Made by a program: the position numbers and the translations under genes. Below are positions 13,078 through 19,834 of a DNA stretch of 22,296 nt, one piece after another; within the stretch, counting starts at the first letter, position 1; every line of letters starts with the position of its first letter. Source of the stretch: Spirochaetaceae bacterium (GTDB lineage: Bacteria; Spirochaetota; Spirochaetia; Treponematales; Breznakiellaceae); NCBI GenBank assembly GCA_031283025.1, contig JAITCP010000114.1, positions 1 to 22,296 on the forward strand, in the 5' to 3' direction. The notes beneath the pieces were generated by a model. The model worked only from the letters and a program-made list of their open reading frames with translations, was not told the origin of the DNA and did not search any database.

Positions 13078-14415
13078 TTACTTCCGGTCTGCAAGGGGTA
13101 CATAGTCCAGACGTTTTTGGACGCACTTGTAAGCGGGCCGGATAATTCTTCCACCGATGATGCTTTCTTCCAGCCGGTGGGCGCACCATCCGGAAACCCG
13201 GCTTATCGCAAAAAGAGCGGTGTACAGATCAGACGGTATCCCCAGCATTTTGTATACAAAACCGGAATAAAAATCCACGTTGGTACAGATCATCTTGTCG
13301 GAGCCTTTTACTTTTTTGAAGACTTCCGGAGCAAGGCGCTCAATAAGCCGGTACAGGTTGAATTCATCGGTTAAATGTTTATTTTCCGCAAGGAGAAGCG
13401 CCTTGTCCCGTAGCAGCCTTGTACGGGGATCGCTTATGGTGTACACTGCGTGTCCCTGACCGTAGATAAGCCCCGAACCATCGTTGGCTTTTCCCCGGAG
13501 TATCTGCTCCAAATAATCCGCCACTTCCCCTTCGTTGTCCCAATGTTTTATGTTCTTTTTGATGTCATCCATCATCTGCATTACTTTGATGTTGGCCCCG
13601 CCGTGCTTGTAACCCTTAAGGGAAACGAGCCCTGCGGAAATAGCGGAAAAAGTATCTGTGTCTGCAGAAGAAACCAGGTGCACGGCAAAGGTGGAATTGT
13701 TGCCTCCCCCGTGTTCCGCGTGGAGGATAAGGGCCATGTCAAGGATTTCCGCCTCCAGGCGGGTGTATTGCTGATCCGGGCGGATTAACGCCAAAAGGCT
13801 TTCCGCGCTGGAGAGGTTTTTGTCCGGCATATGGATAATAAGGCTTTCATGGTTGTAGTAATGTTTTTTTGCCATGTACGAATAAGCAACAATGGTGGGA
13901 AACCGGGCGATTAGTTCTATACATTGGCGCAATATGTTTTCCGGCGTCCTGTCTTCCGGCGTTTCATCATAGGAGTAGAGTGTCAGTACAGAGCGGGCCA
14001 GTTTGTTCATGATGTCACGGGAAGGGGCCTTCATTATTGCGTCTTCAGCAAAATGTTTGGGCAGGGCGCGGGAATTCCCCATAAGGGTGCAGAAATTTTC
14101 AAGTTGGGCCTTGTTGGGAAGAAACCCAAAGAGGAGGAGGAACACTGTTTCTTCAAAGCCAAAACGTCCGTTATTGGCAGTGCTTTGCACCAGGTCTTCT
14201 ACGTCAAGGCCGCGGTAAAAAAGTTTGCCTTCTACGGCGGTTTTTTCCCCCTCGTCAATAACATAGCCGTGAACCTCGCCAATGCGGGTAAGGCCCACCA
14301 GGACTCCTGAACCGTCTGCATTCCGCAGTCCGCGCTTGACATTGAATTTATCGTACAACTCCGGTTCTATAATAAAGCTGTCAGCCGGATTATCTGTAAA
14401 TTTAATCTTGTCCAT
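13078..14415 (-). CDS. gltA: Citrate synthase
   Basis: Condenses acetyl-CoA and oxaloacetate to citrate in the cytoplasm. The 445 residues carry family motifs: ILHAEHGGGNNSTFAVHLVSS (230-250 region, H232/H235), KHGGANIKVM with catalytic H271, GQGHAVYTISDPR with H322, VDFYSGF with catalytic D381, and RVSGWCAHRLEE near 406-417. The N-terminus resembles the shorter bacterial/archaeal type rather than the zinc-binding E. coli type. A GAGGAG Shine-Dalgarno precedes the ATG at 14413-14415. Upstream, the 118-bp element at 14454-14571 separates it from aroDE, so it may have its own promoter or depend on read-through. Citrate or 2-oxoglutarate supply for amino-acid synthesis is the likely role. Confidence 0.95.
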   Translation of the reverse strand: MDKIKFTDNPADSFIIEPELYDKFNVKRGLRNADGSGVLVGLTRIGEVHGYVIDEGEKTAVEGKLFYRGLDVEDLVQSTANNGRFGFEETVFLLLFGFLPNKAQLENFCTLMGNSRALPKHFAEDAIMKAPSRDIMNKLARSVLTLYSYDETPEDRTPENILRQCIELIARFPTIVAYSYMAKKHYYNHESLIIHMPDKNLSSAESLLALIRPDQQYTRLEAEILDMALILHAEHGGGNNSTFAVHLVSSADTDTFSAISAGLVSLKGYKHGGANIKVMQMMDDIKKNIKHWDNEGEVADYLEQILRGKANDGSGLIYGQGHAVYTISDPRTRLLRDKALLLAENKHLTDEFNLYRLIERLAPEVFKKVKGSDKMICTNVDFYSGFVYKMLGIPSDLYTALFAISRVSGWCAHRLEESIIGGRIIRPAYKCVQKRLDYVPLADRK

Positions 14416-14448
14416 AATGATCTCTCCTCAAATACTCCCGCAGTTTCC

Positions 14449-14576
14449 CTTTAGGGAATCTCTAAAAACTTCAGTTTTTAGAGATTTACCGCTTAAAAAC
14501 GCACGTTTCACAGCCCAAAGGGCGAGAAACTGCAAAGGAACCTCTGAAAACAACCGGTTTTTAGAGGTTCCCTTTA
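14449..14576. mobile_element. 118-bp two-hairpin palindromic element (E3) with 5-bp target duplication
   Basis: The element spans 14454-14571; CTTTA flanks it at 14449-14453 and 14572-14576. Hairpin 1: AATCTCTAAAAAC (14457-14469), loop TTCA, complement 14474-14486. The central part holds GCCC-AAA-GGGC inside GTTTC/GAAAC. Hairpin 2: GGAACCTCTGAAAAC (14537-14551), loop AACCG, complement 14557-14571. The ends are terminal inverted repeats (GGAATCTCTAAAAAC against GTTTTTAGAGGTTCC, 14 of 15). The right duplication overlaps the aroDE stop codon (14574-14576). Confidence 0.85.
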
Positions 14577-16130
14577 GCTCTGTAATGTTTTTTTTAGCCG
14601 CGGTATAAGCTGCTCGGGAAAATCCCTGCCAAAAAAACACTGGTACTGGTACTTAGCCTGCCTGATAAGCATGTCAAAACCGTTAAGTACGCTACAACCT
14701 GCCGCCTGTGCCCGTTTTAGAAAGGCGGTCATGGGCGGATTGTATATTAAATCCACCACTGTTTCATAACCGTTAAAGTGGTATAACTCAAAAGGATCAT
14801 CATCCACGTTAGGGAAAGTTCCTACCGGCGTAGCCTGGATAATAATATTCGAATACTTCTCCATAATGTCAAGGGATTGACGGTCCATGCTTCCCCATTT
14901 ATAACCGTAACTCTGGGCCAGTTCTCTGGCTCGTACCGGATTGCGGTTTAAAATCAGGCACTTTCCCTTTAAGCGGTGAATTTCCGCCGCCACTGCGCGG
15001 GCCGCTCCTCCCGCTCCCAGAATGGTGATCATGCAACTGCGGAAATTCTTTCTTCCGGTGAAATGAAGTAGGGATTCTGAAAACCCCAGGGTGTCTGTGT
15101 TGATCCCGTGCCAGAAACATTTGGGATTCTTTTTCCGGGGGCTGTCTTCAGTTTTTTGCGGAACCGCTTTGATCGTATTACAAGCTCCGGCGGCCTCAAC
15201 TGAATCTGACCGGGTGTGAAGGTAGGGGAGTATTGCTTCTTTATAAGGAATAGTAACGGAAGCGCCTTTTATTCCCAGTTCCGCCGCCAGTTCAAGAAAA
15301 TTGCTCAGATTGTCCGCAGGAAAGGGGACATAAATAGCGTTAATCTTTTCGTGAGTAAAGACGGTGTTAAAAATATGGGGGCTGAATGTTGCTTTAAGGG
15401 GAAACCCCACTATGCCGTAAATTTCTGTGGCGGCGCTTATCTCCTTAAATCGGTATTGCTCCGCCATTTGCCGGGGGCTCATCTGGCCCGGAGCGGCCGG
15501 GGTAAGGTCCTGTTCCTCCAAAGCGGATGTATAGGTCAAAAAGGAACCTAAATATTCCGCCAGAATCCGGGTGTTTGCGCCATAGGGCCCCATGCCCACA
15601 AGTATCTTCTTTTTTGAGCTTGTTTCTTTTGCAGAGCGGTATATGGCCAGAACATCAGAGATGTTATGAGGGGTTACCGCAACCTTTGCGATTTCATCTC
15701 CCATTTTGTAGAGGCTTCGGATTTTTCTGGTTATATCTCCCACTCCTTCCAGGTTGTGGGATGAACGAATAATCCGGGTGCCAAAGGTTCGTACCGCTTC
15801 TTCCAGTCCCGGCACTTCCAGGTCTTCTTCCAGGTCAACATAGGCAAAGTTGTGCCGTTTATCAATTTCCGCAAAAGCCAAACCCTTGGAAATCAGGGTA
15901 ATCCGGCCAGCTTCTCCGCTGTCATAAAAGCCGCCATCTATTTTGCGCCGTATAGTCAGAATCACCGGTAGTCCTGCCTGTTCGGGAAAACGGCGAATTA
16001 GCAATCGTTCGTCAGATTCCAGGCAGTCTACCCGTAGTTCCGCCATATCAATGTATTTGCGGTATTTTTCTATTATTTCCAAATTTTGTGCAAGGGTCTT
16101 CCCCGTCAGGCACAGACATATATTGGCCAT
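14574..16130 (-). CDS. aroDE: Bifunctional 3-dehydroquinate dehydratase / shikimate dehydrogenase
   Basis: 518 residues catalysing two successive shikimate-pathway steps towards chorismate. Residues 1-215 are type I dehydroquinase: ELRVDCLE (31-38), H125 (SSHNLEG) and the Schiff-base lysine K149 (EIAKVAVTPH). Residues 236-518 are AroE: YGIVGFPLKATFSPHIFN, catalytic K297 (VTIPYKEA), D346 (GINTDTLGF), the NADP-binding loop GAGGAARAV (372-380), QATPVGTFP and the closing FDMLIRQAKYQ with Q491. The fusion is typical of spirochaetes, chlamydiae and plants. It follows the small secreted-protein gene by 11 bp, so it is probably in the def-fmt transcript. A lysine-rich insert (about 325-338) lies before the HGINTDT motif. 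Confidence 0.95.
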   Translation of the reverse strand: MANICLCLTGKTLAQNLEIIEKYRKYIDMAELRVDCLESDERLLIRRFPEQAGLPVILTIRRKIDGGFYDSGEAGRITLISKGLAFAEIDKRHNFAYVDLEEDLEVPGLEEAVRTFGTRIIRSSHNLEGVGDITRKIRSLYKMGDEIAKVAVTPHNISDVLAIYRSAKETSSKKKILVGMGPYGANTRILAEYLGSFLTYTSALEEQDLTPAAPGQMSPRQMAEQYRFKEISAATEIYGIVGFPLKATFSPHIFNTVFTHEKINAIYVPFPADNLSNFLELAAELGIKGASVTIPYKEAILPYLHTRSDSVEAAGACNTIKAVPQKTEDSPRKKNPKCFWHGINTDTLGFSESLLHFTGRKNFRSCMITILGAGGAARAVAAEIHRLKGKCLILNRNPVRARELAQSYGYKWGSMDRQSLDIMEKYSNIIIQATPVGTFPNVDDDPFELYHFNGYETVVDLIYNPPMTAFLKRAQAAGCSVLNGFDMLIRQAKYQYQCFFGRDFPEQLIPRLKKTLQS

Positions 16131-16141
16131 AGAAGAAGATC

Positions 16142-16732
16142 CTAAAAATCGGAACGGTAAATGTAAATTTCCGCGACTTTTCCGGATGCATCCCAGTTTA
16201 CCCGGAGCATCATGGGCCAGGATTTGACGGGAAGCTGGTAGAGGGTATATCCTTCAAAATTGCGGCTTTCCCCCAATACGCGGGTTACCGCAGCTTTAGT
16301 ATCGCCTTCCTTTATATTATAAGCGGAGCGAAGTTTAAGCTGCCAAACCCTGTTTCCAAAGATGAAGAAATCGCCTGAGTCATAGACAAAAACCACATCA
16401 TCCTGCCATGGAGCCACGCCCCGGACGGCATAAACCTGTTTGGGAACCCCGTAATGGCTAATTAGTTCGGACAGTGTCAGTCCTACAAGCTGGGCCGGGT
16501 CTTCTAATTCCGTCTGGGCAAAACCGGCTACGCCGGAACACAGCAAGCCAATACACAGTAAACAATAAGGAAATAGTATTCGGGAAACCTCTAAAAACCG
16601 GTTGTTTTTAGAGGTTCCTTTGCAGTTTCTCGCCCTTTGGGCTGCAAAACATGCTTTTTTCAGCGGTAAATCTCTAAAAACTGAAGTTTTTAGAGATTCC
16701 CTTCGGATTAAAAAAAGTTTTTTTCTCATCAT
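16142..16732 (-). CDS. Small exported protein with a palindromic element inserted in its signal peptide
   Basis: 196 residues from the ATG at 16730-16732, which overlaps the stop of the upstream PASTA gene (TCATGATGAG). The first ten residues MMRKKLFLIR look like the start of a signal peptide, and the hydrophobic core with cleavage-like end (RILFPYCLLCIGLLCSGVAGFAQ) appears only about 40 residues later. The stretch between them (ESLKTSVFRDLPLKKACFAA to NNRFLEV) is the translation of the 16584-16701 repeat. The mature part contains GLTLSELISHYGVPKQVYAV and EGDTKAAVTRVLGESRNF, reminiscent of SmpA/BamE-like folds, but I make no firm family call. The insertion leaves the frame open (123 bp). No better start lies downstream of the insert. 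Whether the long n-region still exports is unknown. Confidence 0.8.
   Translation of the reverse strand: MMRKKLFLIRRESLKTSVFRDLPLKKACFAAQRARNCKGTSKNNRFLEVSRILFPYCLLCIGLLCSGVAGFAQTELEDPAQLVGLTLSELISHYGVPKQVYAVRGVAPWQDDVVFVYDSGDFFIFGNRVWQLKLRSAYNIKEGDTKAAVTRVLGESRNFEGYTLYQLPVKSWPMMLRVNWDASGKVAEIYIYRSDF
16579..16706. mobile_element. 118-bp two-hairpin palindromic element (E4), inverted copy of E3, in frame within a gene
   Basis: The element spans 16584-16701; TTCGG flanks it at 16579-16583 and 16702-16706. Read on the minus strand it matches E3 at about 111 of 118 positions (my count). Hairpins with loops TTCA and AACCG, the central GCCC-AAA-GGGC and the terminal inverted repeats are all retained. 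118 bp plus the 5-bp duplication is 123 bp, exactly 41 codons. Confidence 0.88.
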
Positions 16733-17742
16733 GATCCGTCCGTTACGATTTGCCGGTAAATCTCCCTGTCTACCATGGAAAGGACAATTACCGAATTTGC
16801 GGGCAATTTATAGGGAATGCTAAAATCCCCGCCGGAATGATTGGTACTTACCAGTATTTGTCTGGTACCATTGGGAAGTTCCGCCTCTACAGTCAGGGGC
16901 AGCGGGTAAGGGTTTGCCGGGAGCGCGAAACTAAAGAGGCCGGCACCTTCTCCCGCCGCGGCGGCAGGGGTGGTAATGCCAACGGTTATCTTTCCATCAG
17001 CGCTCAGTACTGCGGCTCCTGCGGGATTTTGAGTATAAACAAAGCCGGCTTTTTCCCCTTCCCATGGGTTCCGCATGGTAAAAACAAAACCCGTCTTAAG
17101 CTGGCTTAACTTTGTCAGGGCGTCGGTAAAAGAAAGCCCCACCAAATCCGGAACGGTTATACGGGTGTTTTCCTGGCCCCTGCTTACCACCAGTTCCAGC
17201 ACCACATTTCCGTTTATTTCCGTTTCCGGAGCCGGCTTTTGTTGTAATACTGTTCCGGCGGTCTGGGAGGAATACTGGTACATAAACGGTTCCCTAATGA
17301 CGATTGCCACCTCTGTTGTTTGGGTGTTAAAGTTTCTGACAGCGGAACGGACATCGTTAATGTTTCTTCCCAGAAAGTTGTCCATCTTGTCCAGAGCAAT
17401 ACCCTGGCTGATGACTATGTCTATCCGTCTTTCAGCCTTGACCAGCGTACCCGCCTCCGGACTTTGCTCAAGGACAATGCCCTTTTCTTCCCCTGCGGCG
17501 GCAGTGCGTAACTGTATCCGGGGATACAATTCCTTTTCCTGAAGCTCTATCAGCGCTTGAGGGAGTTCTTTTCCAAGTACATCGGGAACCATCACTTCTT
17601 CCTTGCCCCGGATAAAGATAAAAAAAACAGAAAGGGCGATTAACCCCACAAAAATCAGCAGCCCCAGGGTAAAGGAAACAAAGAGCCGCAGGTGGTTCTC
17701 CATAAAATCTTCCAGGCTGCTCAAATCAAAATTAAATGCCAT
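16729..17742 (-). CDS. Membrane-anchored PASTA-domain protein without kinase domain
   Basis: 337 residues from the ATG at 17740-17742, four bases after the fmt stop. A longer open frame upstream overlaps fmt and is rejected. Residues 1-20 are cytoplasmic, about 21-46 is a single transmembrane helix (LFVSFTLGLLIFVGLIALSV), then three PASTA repeats: VPDVLGKELPQALIELQ..., the FLGRNINDVRSAVRNFN unit, and VPDLVGLSFTDALTKLSQ. A C-terminal Ala/Pro linker and a beta domain follow. PASTA domains usually bind muropeptides or lipid II and belong to Ser/Thr kinases or penicillin-binding proteins; here there is neither catalytic domain. It may be a wall-sensing adaptor. The stop overlaps the start of the next gene. 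Confidence 0.88.
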   Translation of the reverse strand: MAFNFDLSSLEDFMENHLRLFVSFTLGLLIFVGLIALSVFFIFIRGKEEVMVPDVLGKELPQALIELQEKELYPRIQLRTAAAGEEKGIVLEQSPEAGTLVKAERRIDIVISQGIALDKMDNFLGRNINDVRSAVRNFNTQTTEVAIVIREPFMYQYSSQTAGTVLQQKPAPETEINGNVVLELVVSRGQENTRITVPDLVGLSFTDALTKLSQLKTGFVFTMRNPWEGEKAGFVYTQNPAGAAVLSADGKITVGITTPAAAAGEGAGLFSFALPANPYPLPLTVEAELPNGTRQILVSTNHSGGDFSIPYKLPANSVIVLSMVDREIYRQIVTDGS

Positions 17743-17746
17743 AGTG

Positions 17747-18844
17747 TCAAAAACCCCCTGATAAACGGGAACCGGTAAAATCCCTGGCACCGTTAATAAA
17801 AGCCTGCCAATGAAGCGCTTTTTTGGTTTGGTACTGGAGCATTGAAACTGCCAGTATCCCATTTCCCGTTTGTATAAGTATACCGGATTTTTTATCAATA
17901 CCCAAGACCTGTCCGGGGCTGTTACTTCCGGGGCCGCCGGCAGACGGGGGGCCGGATACACCGGCAGAGTAAGGGGCCGCTTTAAGTATATTGAGGATTT
18001 GTCCGTTATGGCCGGTGCGGGCCAGAGGCCAGGGATTGTACGCCCGGATTTGGGTGTCGATCTCCGGGGCGCTGCGGTTCCAGTCAATCACCCCGGAACT
18101 TTTCTCTATAACGGTACAGTAGCTGGGCTCACCCTGTTGGGGCGTTCCTTCCAGTACTTTTAAGAGAGCGGCCAGTTTATCAGCGGGCCCGGATGCCGGG
18201 GGTGCGGCTGTTCCGGCGGCTTTTAGAAGACGTTCCAAAACACTTTGCAGCACCTCCGCCCCCCGTTCGGCGGCGGTTTCACTTAAGGAGGCGGCGGTTT
18301 CTGTTCCGATAAGGGGAATTGTTTCCTGGGCCAGAATGTTCCCCGTGTCCATTTCCGCCGCCAGCCGCTGTATGCTGATCCCCGTGCGGGCTTCCCGGCG
18401 CAAAATCGCCTCTTGAATGGGGGAAGCGCCCCGGTATTTGGGGAGCAGGGAAGGGTGGACATTGATCCCCCCCAGGGGAAAAAGGGCCAAAAACCGGGGA
18501 CCGAAAATCCGGCCATAGGCAAAACAGACAAGTAAATCCGGCTGTAAGGCGGAAACGGCTTCCCGTGCTTCAGTTTTCAGGGTTTCCGGCTTTAGAACAG
18601 CCGGAGCGGGAAGGCCCAGCGCTGCAAATTCTTCCGCCAGCAAAGAGGCATAGCTGCCTACATCGGTGGGGACGGTTTTACTGCCCCGGCCTTTGGGCTT
18701 GTCGGGATTTGTCAAAATCCCGGCAAGGCACCAGCGCCCGGCCTTTGCTCCCCCGGCAACCATCCGCAGGGAGGGCAGGGCTATGGCGGGACTGCCCGCA
18801 AAGAGGAGCCGCAGCCCCCCGAATGGGGAGACGGATCGTTCCAT
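17747..18844 (-). CDS. fmt: Methionyl-tRNA formyltransferase
   Basis: Formylates initiator Met-tRNA using 10-formyl-tetrahydrofolate. 365 residues, longer than the usual 310-320. Catalytic residues N128 and H130 lie in GINVHPSLLPKYRGASPIQ and D166 in AAEMDTGNIL. The N-terminal Rossmann strand (LRLLFAGSPAIALPSL) and the C-terminal tRNA-binding domain (NPWPLARTGHNGQILNIL) are present. Extra length comes from Ala/Gly/Pro-rich linkers (about 208-220 and 295-312). It starts two bases after the def stop, the classical def-fmt pairing, and is followed after four bases by the PASTA gene. Confidence 0.96.
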   Translation of the reverse strand: MERSVSPFGGLRLLFAGSPAIALPSLRMVAGGAKAGRWCLAGILTNPDKPKGRGSKTVPTDVGSYASLLAEEFAALGLPAPAVLKPETLKTEAREAVSALQPDLLVCFAYGRIFGPRFLALFPLGGINVHPSLLPKYRGASPIQEAILRREARTGISIQRLAAEMDTGNILAQETIPLIGTETAASLSETAAERGAEVLQSVLERLLKAAGTAAPPASGPADKLAALLKVLEGTPQQGEPSYCTVIEKSSGVIDWNRSAPEIDTQIRAYNPWPLARTGHNGQILNILKAAPYSAGVSGPPSAGGPGSNSPGQVLGIDKKSGILIQTGNGILAVSMLQYQTKKALHWQAFINGARDFTGSRLSGGF

Positions 18845-18846
18845 AA

Positions 18847-19374
18847 TCAGCCCACTTTTTTCCGTTTTACCAGCTTGGTGTGTTTATTTAATTTAGTAAG
18901 GAGTTTTTCCCGCTTGGCTTCGTTAATCCTGTCAATAAAAAGTACCCCTTCCAGATGATCGTATTCATGCTGGACTACCCTGGCCAATAACCCTGTCAGA
19001 TCCAGGGTAAAGGCCCGGCCTTTTTCATTCCATGCCTGAATTTTGATTTTTCCGGGCCGTTTTACCTCCGCATACACTCCGGGAAGGGAAAGACAGCCTT
19101 CTTCATAGTTAACCTGTTCCTGGCTGGTCCATATAATGGAAGGGTTGATAAAGACACGGGGCCCGTCCCCCTCCGCATGGGTAACAAAAATTCGCTTCAA
19201 CAGCCCTACCTGAGGGCCTGCCAGACCGACACCCTTGCCTTCATGCATGATTTTTAGCATATTTTCGGCTATTTTTCTGATTTCATTGTCTATATTCTTT
19301 ACAGGAACTGCTTTTTGCCGTAAAAGCCGGTCTTTTTCCGAGTCCAGCTTGTTTTCCAGTGTTAATACTTCCAT
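18847..19374 (-). CDS. def: Peptide deformylase
   Basis: Metalloenzyme removing the N-formyl group from nascent proteins. 175 residues, normal length. All three motifs are present: GVGLAGPQ (48-55), EGCLS with metal ligand C94 (92-96), and HEYDH with ligands H136 and H140 and catalytic E137. A basic C-terminal tail (KHTKLVKRKK) is typical of ribosome-associated deformylases. It is the first gene of the minus-strand run def, fmt, PASTA protein, secreted protein, aroDE. The start codon is at 19372-19374 and the upstream region is shared with the divergent DksA-like gene. Confidence 0.96.
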   Translation of the reverse strand: MEVLTLENKLDSEKDRLLRQKAVPVKNIDNEIRKIAENMLKIMHEGKGVGLAGPQVGLLKRIFVTHAEGDGPRVFINPSIIWTSQEQVNYEEGCLSLPGVYAEVKRPGKIKIQAWNEKGRAFTLDLTGLLARVVQHEYDHLEGVLFIDRINEAKREKLLTKLNKHTKLVKRKKVG

Positions 19375-19384
19375 AATTCTATGA

Positions 19385-19415
19385 AAATGATTTTATCATC
19401 TTGACAAAATCATTT
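19385..19415. promoter_or_regulatory. Inverted repeat in the divergent def/dksA-like promoter region
   Basis: AAATGATTTT (19385-19394) and AAAATCATTT (19406-19415) are perfect 10-bp arms around 11 nt. A TTGACA (19401-19406) on the plus strand and TTGACT (about 19419-19424) on the minus strand overlap or adjoin it, so it could be an operator acting on both directions. Confidence 0.45.
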
Positions 19416-19467
19416 ATATAAGTCAATGTACGCAGACGGTTTTATTAAAAAAAATAGGGGGAATTTT

Positions 19468-19824
19468 ATGGATAAGAATTTTATTGAACGAATGAAAAGC
19501 TCCCTTTCGGAGATCAAGTCAGAAATTATCTCAAATCTAATGGCCAGCAGCGAGGACTTTAAGGAAATAGTAGAGGGTATGGATCCCAAAGACCTAGCCG
19601 ACATTGCTTCTGACGACATAGACCGCAAAATGATTGAGGCTTTGGGTTCCCAGGAATTGAAACGGCTAAAGCTGATCGATTCCGCCCTTACCCGGATTGA
19701 GCAGGGGAAATACGGCCTGTGCATGAAGTGCGGCAAGCGCATACCCCAGGACAGGCTGGAAGCCATTCCCTATGCCCTTATGTGCATTGAATGTAAGACC
19801 GCCGATGAACGGCGGAACCGTTAA
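19468..19824 (+). CDS. DksA/TraR-family zinc-finger protein
   Basis: 118 residues from the ATG at 19468, chosen because AGGGGG lies at 19456-19461; an upstream in-frame ATG at 19426 lacks a site. N-terminal helices (about 1-80) form a coiled coil including FKEIVEGMDPKDLADIASDD, and a C4 zinc finger follows: C85-x2-C88 (GLCMKCGKRI) and C106-x2-C109 (LMCIEC). DksA-type proteins bind in the secondary channel of RNA polymerase and modulate rRNA and amino-acid promoters with ppGpp. It is shorter than E. coli DksA and closer to the TraR/YocK-like size class. It is separated from the beta-glucosidase gene by 10 bp, so the two may be co-transcribed. Confidence 0.88.
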   Translation: MDKNFIERMKSSLSEIKSEIISNLMASSEDFKEIVEGMDPKDLADIASDDIDRKMIEALGSQELKRLKLIDSALTRIEQGKYGLCMKCGKRIPQDRLEAIPYALMCIECKTADERRNR

Positions 19825-19834
19825 AGAGGATTTT

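Noticed and set aside
14282..14608. Plus-strand open frame reading through E3
   Set aside because: It is antisense to gltA and aroDE ends and is open mainly because the element has an open frame; no start signal.
14454..16701. CRISPR array
   Set aside because: The repeats are palindromic, inverted to each other and far apart, with no regular spacers and no cas genes.
17743..18087. N-terminal extension of the PASTA protein
   Set aside because: Overlaps fmt by 115 codons in another frame; the ATG at 17742 gives a normal membrane-anchor start four bases after the fmt stop.
19772..19834. N-terminal extension of the beta-glucosidase
   Set aside because: Overlaps the DksA-like zinc finger; the ATG at 19835 has a proper Shine-Dalgarno and starts at the GH1 family N-terminus.
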